This document shows positions 1 to 17,330 of a DNA stretch of 64,000 bases, one piece after another. The position numbers and the translations under genes were made by a program. Positions within the stretch are counted from its first letter, which is position 1. Every line of letters begins with the position of its first letter. Below the pieces are notes generated by a model. That model had not been told where the DNA came from. It saw only the letters and a list, made by a program, of their open reading frames with translations, and made no database searches. Origin of the DNA: Centroberyx gerrardi (Eukaryota > Chordata > Actinopteri > Beryciformes > Berycidae); the NCBI RefSeq assembly GCF_048128805.1, contig NC_136005.1, positions 18,254,260-18,318,259 of the forward strand, given 5' to 3'.

Positions 1-2359
1 GTTTCCCAGGCCTATGCTGACTCTGACGTGGATCTGTTTACATGGGGAACTCCCATTACCACCCTAGCTTTATTCACCATCCTGCTACACTTGGGCATCG
101 AGACCAAAACCTGGGTAAGAAGCTTGATTAGATTCGTGCATGACTCAAATTGAGTTTTCTGTGTTTTTTGGATGCACTAGTGAGAAATGCATTATCCCTC
201 TAAGATTAGAATGATCCTTTTCCTCATTTCAGCCTGATGGAGAGAAAAGCTTCCTCTCTTGCCGTGCTGCTTCTTCCCACTCAAATCAGCATCTTGGCTT
301 TGTGAGTGTAGTGGTGTGAAGGCTGACAGGCACATGGATACTTATGCATTAACTCTGGCTGATTAGATTGAACCAGAAGGCACTGCAGCATCAGGGACTA
401 TATATCAGCTTGACAGTTTGTCTGCCTCTGTCCAGGCCGCGCGCAAACTGTCTGCACCACATTACAGCACACCAGCGTTTGACACAGCCATAGGGACCAA
501 AATACCTGTTTGTTTTTTCCCCACTTTAATACCACTGCCTAAGTTTTACTCTCGGGTATCCATGTGTGGTTCTCGTAAATGGCACGGCAGTCTTGGTCAT
601 GAGCCATTTTAAATTTATGACCCTGCATTGAATCAGAGTCTTTTCCATTATGCTGTGGCTGTAAATTTAGCCTGACAAGTTTTGTACATGAAAAATGTCC
701 TTTTCACTAACTACCTTCCTGGACATGATGGCCTCTCGTGCAGAGGAGCCCATATTCACAGTGAACAGCATCGACTAAAAGTAAACATTTCCAAACGCTC
801 AGCTGGCAGGTCCTTCATTCCCTAGCTGCTCAGGAAAATAATGCATGTTATTGGTAAATGGCTGTGAAAGTCAATTAAGGGTATTTGAGGTGACGCCAGG
901 CAGCACTCTTTCTCATCCCCATACAGTAGCTGTGAGGCCATAATTAATTATGTGCTTTGGTGTCCAAATGTCGTGGTGTGTGTGTCTTTGTGTGTGTGTC
1001 AGGAGGGACAATGCTCTAGTGAGCCATTGTGTGGTTTTCACTGAGTCAGATGTCTGTCACCCAGTCAACTGAAGAAGGCTCCCGGCCGAAACGTGGGTGC
1101 ATGTGGCTGTGCCTTAACTCATTAAGGAGCACAACAAGACATCTTTGCATATGCATTGTTTTGTTTCTGTCTTTTTACCTTTTGTGATTTTCATTGGTTT
1201 CACGCCCCTATCTAAGACTCAGAGACGGTTGTAGCGCGTTGGTGTTAGTTTTCTTCCATTTGTCACCCAGTCACTCCCATGTTTTTTTTCCTTGTCTCAC
1301 TCTCCTCCAGACGTGGATGAACTGGGTGTCTATCAGCTTCAGCGTGGCCTTGTTCTTCACAGTGGCTCTGTGCTACAATGCCTCCTGTCCAACCTGCTAC
1401 TCCCCTTCCAACCCCTACTGGACCATGCAGAGGCTGCTGCAGGATCCCCTCTTCTACATGCTCTGCATCATCACCCCTCTAGCGGCGCTGCTGCCCAGGT
1501 ACACTGAGGTTGTTTTGTGCATGACTGAACACACAAACTCTTTCCCAGAAGAGTTATGATGTTCTGTGCCATGAGTTATATCTGTTATTGATACCAGATG
1601 CCTTTCATGTTTATCCCAAGGGCCTGTATTTATAATCGGAAAATAGTGCTGAAGTGTGTCTTGATGTCTGGCTCTGCTTTATTTTCCAGATATTTCTACA
1701 GGGCGTGTCAAGGCACGCTGTTTCCCAGCCCTGTCCAAGTTGGAAGGCAGTTGGATAAACTCCCCGGCGAAACCCGCAGGAACATCCTGAGCCTGAGCGG
1801 GGTCAAGGTGGGGTCACAGCTCAGCCCCAAGCCTCCCTTCCTGTCCCTCGTCAAGCCTTTCCCTAAAGATTGCAATCACAAAGGCCAGAAGAGCTTCTCC
1901 AGCTCCAAGACGCCGCAGCGCCGTCAGGGGCCGGTCTTACAAATGCACGGTGTTGGGAAGACTCATCGAAGGGGCCACAGCTGCCCAGTGGGGTTCACAG
2001 ACGGTCACAAGGGCCTCTCGGACCCCTACACATTCGTTCCTACAGAAATAGACACTCTGCCGTACACCAAAGAAGCTCCTCGACTCGCGGGGGAGCCGCA
2101 GCCTCCTCCGGCCAAAGACTCTGACTGTCTCGATAAGACTTTAGAGCCGTCAGATCTGAGTCTGTCCAGCTGGATCACCTCCACGCCTCTGCTCACACAG
2201 AGGGACAGTGTTCAGCTGACCCTGCCCCCTACTGGAGGGAGCCAGTGTGTCACCTACAAGAGGAACTCGGAGGACAAACCCACCATTCATCCCACACAGA
2301 GGACAGAAAAACAGGTGGCAAATTGTTCCGAAGAACACTCGCTCCAAACCACCTTATGA
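1..2359 (+). CDS. atp10a: atp10a, 3' end: phospholipid-transporting P4-ATPase (class V flippase), partial
   Basis: Three terminal coding exons are seen: 1-114 (5' part outside the window), 1311-1498 and 1690-2359, with intact GT/AG sites and continuous phase (0, then 2). Together they encode the last membrane helices of a P4-ATPase: a hydrophobic stretch ending at ETKTW, a second starting TWMNWVS, and a third in [18 protein letters not shown], probably M8 to M10. The 223-residue final exon begins RYFYRACQG and continues as a Ser/Pro-rich cytosolic tail that ends with TGA at 2357. The segment NPYWTMQ followed by a long divergent tail matches my memory of ATP10A rather than ATP10B or ATP10D. 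The family moves phosphatidylcholine or glucosylceramide to the cytosolic leaflet together with a CDC50 subunit. The catalytic domain lies outside the window. The downstream same-strand neighbour ube3a repeats the human order and supports the call. Confidence 0.9.
115..1310 (+). other. atp10a intron with a repeat bearing a CTGAAGAAGGC...GCCGAAACGT signature
   Basis: The intron starts GTAAGA and ends CTCCAG. It contains a short GT-rich tract near 970-1000 and, at 1069-1094, a motif of a kind I recall as common in fish repeats (see findings). The short ORFs here have no coding signature. Confidence 0.6.
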
Positions 2360-4520
2360 TGTCTTATAGTCTTAAGTATGTTATTCAAACTCAAATTTGC
2401 ACGATAGTTTTTATTGAATTTTATTGTATTTTTCAAGAGGATTGTTTTATAAAAAAAAACAGGTACTTACCTTTTTATATTTTAGATGTATAAAGTAAAA
2501 AGTAAAGTAAAACTATTTTTGAGATTTGGGAGATAGAAGAACTGGAATATCTCCCCGTTTTTTGAACTCTGGAAAGTGTTTATTTTGCAAAGATGCATCT
2601 CAGTAGTACTTGATCAGGATTTTTGATGTAAGAGACTACCGGGTTATTTGGGAGTGTGTATTCTCTCTGATATGGTACCCTGTTCATTCTTTCAGCTATG
2701 CCTGTAAATCCATTCTGACCTGCATCAAATGCCACTGTGGCCTTGAATCGGTGTCAGTGTGCCTAAGAAGAGATATTTTATGGGTTTTTTATCCCCCCAG
2801 AAACGTGTTTCATTCCATATGTCAGGATTTCCATGCAGATTCTCCAGGAGCTTTACCTTTACTTGAATCTTTCTCAACATGGATCAGCACAGTTGCCTTG
2901 TCTCAGAGCGCGTTTCAGCCTCATTGCTGGATTTTGAAATATTCTGAATGTTGCTCAGTTGGAAATTATTGAAAAGCGTGTTTATAGCTGTTCTGCCATT
3001 CAGTGCATTCCATTGAATAATCCTAAAAACTGTAGACTTAGATATGTAGATATATGGTTATGTATATCGAGAGCATACGCCATGAAAGTTGCATTTCACA
3101 CAGTCTTTATAAGAATCTAACAGAAATGTCTGAGGTGTATTATTGTAAGAGTGTGTGTGTGTGTGTGTGCGTGCGTGTGTCCATTGACCGCCTTGGTGTT
3201 GACTCTTTGGATCTGTTTTCTTTCTAGTCTCCAGCTGGCCAAGTTCACATTCTGTACTGTGCAGTAGGTTGATAAGAAGCTACCACCAACATAGGTTTAC
3301 ATGAAGATTTTTTTTTTTTTTTCTTCATGCTAGTTTTGCCTGTTTTTTTTTTTCCCTTTTACTGAGCTTCTCATGACTCAGTCCAGCTGTATAACCCTGT
3401 TCAGCTGTAATGCCAAGCTCAGCGGTGAATGAAAATGACAAAGGTCTTTTCAAATACAAAAGATGAGGCTTTAAGATTTAGATTTGCACTATGAAACATT
3501 GTTTCAGAACTACCAACGAGTATTACCGGTGCCGGTCACATGGTCTGAGGGAGGCGTTCAGTGCTCAGATGCAGCATGAAAAGAATGAAAAGTGTACCAT
3601 TGGCACTTTTTCAAACCTCATCATGATGTGTTTTTCATCATGCACAAACTAACAAGTCAAATACCATGTGGAAAGTTGGAGTGACGCTATGCTTTGTTTT
3701 ATTTTCCAAAGAATCTAAAGCAGCACCTTGAATATTTTGTGATTGTCATTTGCACCAGTGTTGTATCTCTTTTCTCATTGCAGTACATTTTTATAAAGTA
3801 TACCATTTACCAAAGATCATTTATATTACTCTATGTATTTTCTAAACAATAGCATGTGCCTTAACACTGGATAAGAAATTACAAATCTAAGAGTTTGCCT
3901 TTGATACTAAAGCTATATTGTTCATTTAAAGATGACGGCGCGTCCTTGTTCAGTGAGGAGCATTTTGTGTTTGTCGATGATATTTATGAGACGTAAACTG
4001 TATGGTTATTTTCCTCTCATCCTCTCATTTTTGCACAGTGGGCTTTGCTCTGGCGTGTTGTTCAGATTGTACTTCACAGTATGTCCGCCTTCTTTCGGTA
4101 GGTTCTGTCTGTTTTGTGCTTTGGCGTCGCATTTTATGTGCCAGAACGAAGCTCAAGCTTATTCACCGCTGCATTCCAACATACCCACTTTCACATGGGC
4201 TTACATTCCTCACAGGAACATTCACTCTTACTGCACAAGGCCTTGAGCTCTTTTTTTGTTGTTGTTGTTTGTTTTTCATTTTTTTATTTTGGTTTCAAGA
4301 TAGGCCTACGGTTCACACGTTTTATTTTGTAAGGATTATGTCAGTGTTAAAGGGCATTTTATATATTGTCTTACCATCAAGTAAATTTGATTTGTAACTT
4401 GTAATTTGAGCATTTCATTCACTTTCATGCTGCTTGTCTCATTTTGGGTTTTGGGTGATACATTCTCATTGTCTCATTTTAAGGTTCTTGTACATATGTC
4501 TTAATAAAAAAAAACATTTC
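2360..4520 (+). other. atp10a 3' UTR with AATAAA signal
   Basis: After the TGA the sequence is AT-rich with no further exon. A canonical AATAAA lies at 4503-4508 followed by an A-run, the best polyadenylation candidate. A (GT)n microsatellite sits at about 3153-3180 and T-runs at 3308-3350. A 3' UTR of about 2.1 kb is inferred; only the signal itself is seen. Confidence 0.55.
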
Positions 4521-5349
4521 AGCTTCACTTAGTGAAATATTGCCTGTGCGTTGCCTGTAAACAAGAAAGACTCATCGCTGCTTTTACTCACATTTATGAA
4601 CAGACAGGATTTTGAACAAATGCTTTGATATTATTTGACATAAAACGGTTTAAAGATTACGGAGCTTATCTTCACTGAGCTCTGAGTAATGCATCATAAT
4701 TTGAATGATAACTCCAAGCACAGCCTATCTGGCTTTATTCTAGTAAAATTTCACAGCACAGTTTGGATCCTGCGGTCGACTTGATCAATGAGCCTCTCCA
4801 GCCGAGCTCGGGGGCAAATGCCGAGCTGCAGCAGGGTGTGAAGTATTAACACTTCAATAAAATGCTTCATACAAACTGGCTTATGACATATATTTGGCCA
4901 TATCTTTAAAATGCATCTCATCATGTGTAGGCCTGTCAATAGCGAGACGTCATGTGACCCACTACCCATGAAAATTTATATTGTACACTGTAAACTGCCA
5001 TCCTCAAACATCGTTTAATATTCTAATGATACTGGACATTTTACCGTATATTTGAGACTGATTTTGTACTGCCAGTTCCCAGTCTGATTTTCCCGGGATA
5101 TGGGTGTTTTCTGGTACAGAACTGTATAAGACTACAACTGTAAGACTCCCACCTAAGGTCAGTGGAGCAGCTCCAGAGAGAGTCTGGATTTACCAGAGTC
5201 TGAGAGGTTCTGCACTTTTTATTGAAACATAAATATGAGTGTATTTATTCCTTGTGTCGTTGTCTGTAGCGGGTGCTTCCTACAGCAAGACCGTGGGAAC
5301 GAGAATCACAAAATTAGCTCCAAAGTCAAGTTAAGAGCAAAGCAGCTCT

Positions 5350-5500
5350 GGTGCTGTGTGGCCCAGTGGGCAGAGTGTGGCACCGACACTGCTGGGGTTA
5401 TGGGTTGGATTCCCATGGCTCCCCCCCTGCTAAAAATGTAACCATTCATGGTACTGTGAAGTGCCTTGAATAAAAACATCCACTAAATTACATCTGTCAA
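5350..5500 (+). mobile_element. tRNA-derived SINE, degenerate copy (plus)
   Basis: The 5' half resembles a tRNA promoter: an A-box-like TGGCCCAGTGGGCAGAG near 5358 and a B-box-like GGTTGGATTCC near 5403. The 3' half ends in a tail like GTGCCTTGAATAAAAACATC, close to the GCTTTGGATAAAAGCGTC tail that many fish SINEs share with L2-type LINEs. A second copy of the same family lies in the opposite orientation at 24184-24345. Confidence 0.7.
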
Positions 5501-5784
5501 CTAGCATGACCATCAGCAGAGCTAAAGCAGGTGGAGGCTGGAAAGGCTTATGCCAAACATGGAACAAATAATATTGAAGAACAGCAGCCATAGATGGAGT
5601 TAATTAAGACAGAATAGTGTGTTATAGTGTTATTGCAGCAGTAGAAATATGAAGGTGCATGGTCATGGTACATTATGAAGACAAAGTGCATTTAACCTGG
5701 TATTCAATTTCATGTGCTTGATAAGACAGAGCTGCCTCCTTCAATTTTCTTCCAGGATTGCTTCGGTCCCATTTGTAGTTTCTT

Positions 5785-6016
5785 TTTTTTTTTAAGTTTA
5801 TTTACATTTTTTTCAATATCTACAAACAAAACAAAAAATAACAAAACATAAACATTACAGTACACTCAGACGTTCATACATCCTGTACAAGTACAGAAGT
5901 ATAGCCATAAAAGAGGATCGTCAATAGTGACCCTTGACAGAGATCCTTACAAAATAAGAAAAAACATAGACATACAAAACATGTAAACATAGACATCTAA
6001 GAGGGGGGGGGGGGGT
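5785..6016 (-). mobile_element. possible retroelement 3' end fragment
   Basis: An oligo-T run followed by AAGTTTATTTACATTTTTTT reads on the minus strand as an A-rich 3' end with AATAAA-like signals. The block ends at a run of about 14 G (6002-6015). The family is not identifiable by eye. Confidence 0.25.
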
Positions 6017-9000
6017 ATTAGGGAGGGACCTTAGACCTTCGTAGTTTCACATAGTTCTCCTCACAAAGTCCTTTCGTTCCATTTTGCTTTTCTTAGAAGC
6101 TCCTGGCTCCAGCATCTAAAGGACTGGGCCTCTCTCTCAGTAATGTATATCTGCATACAGCTCTCACTCCTCTACATACTCACAGATCTCTGAGGTGGGA
6201 GGCCTTTGGAAGACGGATGATCTTTGGCCTGGTGTTGCAGCGGTGTGTCTTTGCCTGGTGCGCGCAGCATCTGCGCTCCCTTGCCAGGAGGAAAAGTTAT
6301 TAATGTTTCTTTTAAGGCATGATGAGGGAAAAGGGACAGAGACGGCTCTGCTGATGCTGCCTTTAGTCAGCCGCTGCGATGGGATAGCCAAATTACTGAC
6401 CATCGCTGCACTTTTCAAAAGCAGGTTCCTCATCTTAACACAGAGATAATGATGACTCCTCCAGCCTTGCAGTGGTGCTCTCTCCATCTCTTTCAAAGCC
6501 CGGGTGTAAACCGGCCAGATTGATCAGCTGTTTTTTCTGCATACTCTGTGTGGAACTTTTGTGCCATTGTGGCAAAGCTTTAGTCGTCCAGTTCATCTGC
6601 TCTCAGTGGTATTAGATAAGCAGTAAATAGAATGAAATGAATTTCTGTCATACATGTGTCAAATATTCTATTATGAGGATATGTAAACATGAATAACCTG
6701 ATTAAACAGCCTCCTCCCTGGGAATGAATGGAGCAACTCCTTACCCATTTCTCCCTGTCTTCTTTCATTTCTCTGATTACTTTTTTTGATTACCTGCCGT
6801 CTGCAGACAGACATGAGACTGATTCCGCAGTAGTTAATGGAGTTTGATTTGCATTTTGTCATATAAGGGCCTTATTGACTCTGGTCATTAAAACAGCCTT
6901 GACCCCCTTCATGGCACATCGTTTTAACAAGCTTAAATCAGGACATTTTCAATTTCCTAAGCTGCCTCATAAATAGTCTGGTTCGATGCAGCCGTCAGAG
7001 GGCTGGATTATAGGAATTGTTTATGTGTTTTTAACCCCTTGCAGCCTCTCCTCTCTACCAGAGCCCGCTGTAGCAGAGAGAGTTGGAGGAGCCGAGCGCT
7101 TCAGGACTTGTTCATTTACACCAGTAGAGATCTGCACTGCATCACTTTTGATTCCAAATAACAAATGAAGCCTTTTGTGAGCCAGGGCCATCTGTCTTCC
7201 AGTTGGTGGAGGCATTGTATGGCTCCATTCCCCCACTATCCTGCAGGAGCGGTAGCTATAGCCAGACCCTTATTGCGCTTTTTCAGTCTAATTTCCCTCC
7301 GAGACAGAAATCCAGATGTAGGCACATTCCTTGTTTAGTCTCATAAACATTTCAGTTGACCATTTGCCCGCTTGTTGTGAAGATGTCCACATCCAGAGGA
7401 ATGCTGACGTGATGAAAATGTGGCAGGATAATGAGCTGGGGGTTGTGAGTCAGAAGTGAGAGGATGTGATAATTAGGCCGATCAGAGATGGGGCCGTCGT
7501 GTCTCTGGTACTTTGTGGAAGTACACATATCCTGATCACAGAAGACTTCAATTCTCTTTTAATTGCCTCAGTGACCCCTGTCCTGCCTCCACTCTCTCCT
7601 CGTCTCTCCGCTCGCTGTATGGCACATCTCCAGGAATCACTTAACAACGATGAGGAAATAACCCTATATTCTACACTACACCGCTGTCCTACAAGCAACC
7701 TTCAGTATCCTTCCTTGGCTTCTCTATACCACCCTGCAGTCATATTCAGTAAACTGCCAACAGTACAATTGGGGTTAATAGATATGTTCCAGGAAAAGAG
7801 ACATGGCATTATCAGGTATATTTTTGGCACTGTTAATCCATATCAAATTTCTAAGAAGCAGACAATCTACTATCACATATATTATGAAAGTGAAAGCAAT
7901 AGCTGCCAGTATTACCACACTCCCTGGTAATGTTCATTTGACCAGGGCTTACAACTGTGAGATCTTCACCTGAACCAGAGGCTGTTAAATCCCTACTTTC
8001 TCTCCCATTTGAAAAATTGAAACATCACACGACCTGAGCAGAAAGGTTACATGGGAACAGCAGAAATGATGAAACAAGTTCCTGTGTGCTCTGGGGTGTA
8101 AAGCTCAGGCTGACTGTATATTGATGGGGCCGCCTCCCTTTCCTTTTCCTCTGCACCCCCGCCCGCTGCGTGCAGCCATGATGGAATGGAAACGCTAGCT
8201 TCATGATGTTAGAATGGAAATGGTGCAAGCTTCATGTTGTCAGCAAAATGGCAATTTCACCAATCACTGAAGATACTGTAAGCAGCAAATGTGCAGACAT
8301 TTTTATGACACGCATTCACAATTTTTTATGTTGTTTTTTTTCACGTCTCTTCAAACTAAGACAAAACACAGGAAAGGTGCAAAGTGGAGGGAAGCTGTGA
8401 GGATTTAGGAGCGGGTAGTGCTATAATAAATTCGTAATATTTGTTAATGTGTAGGCATCATGTGTTATGCTGTTACTGCTGAACACAAGACCTATTATCT
8501 TTCACATTGTAACTAAGCTAATCTTTGATACAAACCTTTTTATCATTTTTCAAAAATAGTTAGCGGGACACTATATACAGTATATTGCAATTTAAAGGAG
8601 CAAAATGACTAAAAACCACATGTGACTGTTGGGGTTAGAGTTAGTCCCTACATCCCAAAAAGTCCTGTTGGGCATCTTTAAGCGCCTATTGAAGGGGCTG
8701 AGTTGATGTGAAAAGTCATTTTGCGCGTATAAGTTACAGGGAAAATGGTTTCAATTCCCCTCTTTTAGCCTCTCTGACCATACTGACATCTGAAAGAGCC
8801 ACTGACTGTCTCCTTGAACAAAAGTGGAAGGTGCTGCTGTTTTGTTTTTGTCATACATGTGGAGGATCTCTCTCTGAAAGGCAACACCATATCCAGACAA
8901 GCTGTGTGAAACTTTCCTTCTTTTCTTTTTCTAACTCAACCATGTGTGTCAATTGTTTTTTTCTCTGTAAGGAACCAAAAGTAATCAGCTCAAATCAGTA

Positions 9001-9329
9001 CCATCAAATTTCAGTGATTCATAGACATTAAATTTGTAATTAGCCTGTATTACCTTTTGGAGTAATCCAGCCGGGGGACCTGTTAGTATTTCTGAGCCCC
9101 CTGACAATAGGGCCCCTTCATTGTCTCTCTAAATGTCTCAGAAATTAAGGTAATTTAGTATGAAGTGCTTGCCAAGTCAATGTCTGTGATGGCTACACGA
9201 TAAAAACGAAACAGCCAAACTGAGAATTCCTCCAAAACGATTCCAAACTGATTTACAGAATGACAATTGTCCTTTCATCACAATTAGCACAAATGTTCCA
9301 ATGTATTCCAATACTATCACTGATCACAA

Positions 9330-9367
9330 AGACAGAAAGAAAGAAAGACAGAAAGAAAGAAAGAAAG
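9330..9367. repeat. (GAAA)n microsatellite
   Basis: Repeated GAAA units with two GACA interruptions. Confidence 0.9.
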
Positions 9368-11099
9368 CATCGGTCAAAATGCATCGGAAAAATGCTTTGC
9401 TGTTATTTTGGCCTGTGGTTCAGATGCTTTGTGTGATTACAGAGACTCCCAGTGTCCATGTGGATTACTGCATGCAGTTTGCTCACTTACAGCCGTATGC
9501 TCGTTCCAGACAAAGGGATGGGGATTAATGCTGCACATCCTATCCTTTCATTCAGCGTGGTAATTTGAATGTGATCCTCCCTCATAGGATTTTTTAAATT
9601 TAATTTTAGGATGTATCCATTGACAAATAAATAAATAACTATCCAAATATATAAATATTATAACTATCCATATAATAAATATCCAAAAACTTGCTCTTGA
9701 GCACCCATTTGAATGTGTTCGGTTATTGTAGAAATCTGTATTAATTTCTGCTTTTGCATGCCTAACATCTGTATTACTTTCTGACCTCTGGTGTGCCACA
9801 TGCTTTAAGATTAAGCGACTGAGCCTCCTCAGTGTGCAGCGTGACACAAAGGACTGATAGGTACAGAAACAAAATGTCACACTAAATGTAAAACTCTATC
9901 TCAGGCTTGTACGCTGACAGAATAACAAACATTCCCCAGCACCATGGGAGCAATGCACACGGATTAGATAATGCATAATTTACAAGGCCCTATTGCAGAA
10001 TGAGATGCCAGGGTTTTGACTACCTGCTATATATGCCAGTTTTGATTTATGGTTTATGAATATGATTTAGGGGTTATAAATGAGATTGCACTGTCTCTTG
10101 GCCTCCATCAACACAGCTAGCAACAATGATTATTAGTTTTCAAATCGCTTTGACTACCACTATGTATCTGTGTATGTATCTTAGCAGAGATGTAACATTT
10201 AGGTAATTCACTCGTAACATTTTTACCCAGATCATGTTTGTGATTGTGTATAATGACTGTATGATTGAACACCCCGAGTCATAAATCCGGTCAATATAGC
10301 AACAATTACAGGTGAAGGGACCAACCAATGAACCTCTAAATAATGGATGATTTCTTAGGGATTAATGCCTCCTCCAATATGACAAAATAGGTCTAGTTTT
10401 CAACACACCCAAAAAGAAGAAATTCTACATAAAAATAACCAAAGTTTCTGACATCAAAGAAGAGGTAAAAACTGTATTTTAAATAATTTTATATCATAAG
10501 TACCACTTATGGCCTCAGGCAAGACTGCTGTGAGCAAACACAGATGTTAAGAATTGAAAAATTTGAAAATCCAATGCATAATTTGGACTAAACTACTGTT
10601 AGAAATGCTTATAGTGTGAATAAACTGATAGTAGGCCTGTTGTGCTTTTCACATGGTAGAAGAGAAAGTGTGGCAATGAACTGTGATATCAGAAAACATG
10701 CATGTGGTGATCTTTTTGCAAACTTTGAACATTATATTAGCTGAAATACAGCACTGATGGCTCTCCTCCAAGATGTGAATGAATTGGATGTGGGGATGTT
10801 GAGGCTATGGGCTATTTGATTGATGAACGGTTGTTAGTCAGTGCCATTTAAATAGATTCTAAAACTGATGGAGGGGAAAGACATGAGGGATGAGCTGTCT
10901 GGTGAATCCATGCTCCAACACCAAAAGCTAAAGAGTAAAGGGGTCCGAACTAAATGAATCTACAATCCCTGCCCAAAAGAGATAAGAGGGATTTGTCAAA
11001 TGAAGGAAATGGATTGCAGAAAATGTGGTGGAGAGGATCATCTCTGCCAAATTCATCTGTATTGTCTCTAGATTAGGTAAATATGGTTCTGTTTATTAC

Positions 11100-11488
11100 T
11101 GACTTATTTACGCACAAACATCAAGTCTGTGCACTGTCATCCTGACGTGCACGTGGTGGTGAGGGTGAGGGTGGGGAGGGTGGCGGGGGAATGTTTGACA
11201 ACCTCGCGCTGCATGCTGGGATACATAGCGGTGTTGTTTACAAGATGGTAGAGGATATTTTTCTTTTGATTTGAAAACAAGAAATTCTAAGGCCTCCAAC
11301 GGTTATTACATTGTAGCCTCATTTGTGTAGAGAAACATATATTTTTTAAAGGGGGGCGACCAGCACAAAAAGTCATTTATTCGACTACATGAAACTACGG
11401 CAGCACTCAGCCTGTCAGAAGAAGTGATTTTGCACAGTCACAGACAGATAGACAGACAGGACTACCGTTACCCTTGTTGAAATCACAG
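11100..11488 (+). promoter_or_regulatory. putative ube3a promoter and non-coding first exon
   Basis: A GC-rich stretch (11146-11190) is followed by GCATGCTGGGATA at 11211-11223. Its reverse complement, TATCCCAGCATGC, matches the core of the ZNF143/THAP11 promoter site. A YY1-like CAAGATGG follows at 11241-11248. A plausible splice donor, ACAG|GTTGGT, at 11488/11489 would close a 5' UTR exon. The transcription start itself is not visible; it is inferred from motif clustering upstream of the first coding exon. Confidence 0.4.
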
Positions 11489-12059
11489 GTTGGTATGAAG
11501 CCATTGGAAACGTGAAACGCCGTTGAGCCTAAAACGTTGATTCATGCTATTTTCACTTTGTTAAGTTGTTTTATATCGTTAGTTATCGACATTAAAAGTC
11601 GGAAACAACACGAGTGACAACCAATAAAAAATAACGTTAGGTTGAATGTTGCCAGTTCAGCTGTCAACTTTTTCGCAACATCATGTTGTTGTTGTGAATG
11701 ATAGCGAGGTAATGATGCCGCTAGCTTATAACAAAAATAGCAAATGATACCAGAGTCATTTTGTAGGCTTACAGTGTTCAGATTGGTGTTTTGAGTGCAA
11801 AAGGCAGCCTGCGTGTTGTATTTTCAGCTGTGGTTAAATACACAGCAGCACAACATGAGCTACATGAGCAGTAAAGTTAGACCAAACCACCTACAGTAGG
11901 AGCCCTCCTTTGAATGAAACTTAACTTATTTGGTTTCCCGTGTGTTCTCATGTTTTGAGGCAAATGTATTTCCTTGTGCAAAGCGCGAGAAGCCATTTAC
12001 ACTTAATGAGATGTTACTTAAAACTTAAAACTTACATTTTTCTCAACGTTTTCTTTCAG

Positions 12060-12093
12060 TGGGCCTACAGCAGGGGTCTCTGAATCCAGCCGA

Positions 12094-12095
<2 letters not shown>
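12060..12095 (+). other. ube3a: ube3a small 5' exon carrying the first two bases of the start codon
   Basis: An acceptor (TTCTTTCAG) precedes 12060 and a strong donor, GTAAGT, follows 12095. The exon ends AGCCGAAT. Joined to the next exon (GAAGAAAGCG from 12462) it creates ATG AAG AAA, reading Met-Lys-Lys-Ala-Thr-Ala-Lys-His. I recall the human junction as AGCCGAAT|GAAGCG, so this split initiator looks conserved. In the same frame upstream the exon encodes VSESSR, comparable with the EASR of longer human isoforms. Confidence 0.8.

Positions 12096-17330
<5,235 letters not shown>

Larger units (their letters stand above)
4521..11100. other. intergenic region between atp10a and ube3a
   Basis: No spliced gene or long conserved ORF is recognisable. 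The 154-residue ORF at 7466-7930 has no family resemblance. Contents: a degenerate SINE (5350-5500), a T-rich/A-rich retroelement-like edge and a G-homopolymer (about 5785-6016), a (GAAA)n repeat (9330-9367), and unique-looking stretches near 6780-7000 and 9040-9250 that might be conserved non-coding elements. Confidence 0.5.

Noticed and set aside
7466..7930. 154-residue ORF between atp10a and ube3a
   Set aside because: No codon or domain signature and no splice partner; consistent with chance.
11108..11299. Minus-strand ORF over the ube3a promoter region as an antisense gene
   Set aside because: His/Pro-rich translation of a GT/GGGTG-rich promoter stretch with no supporting signal.
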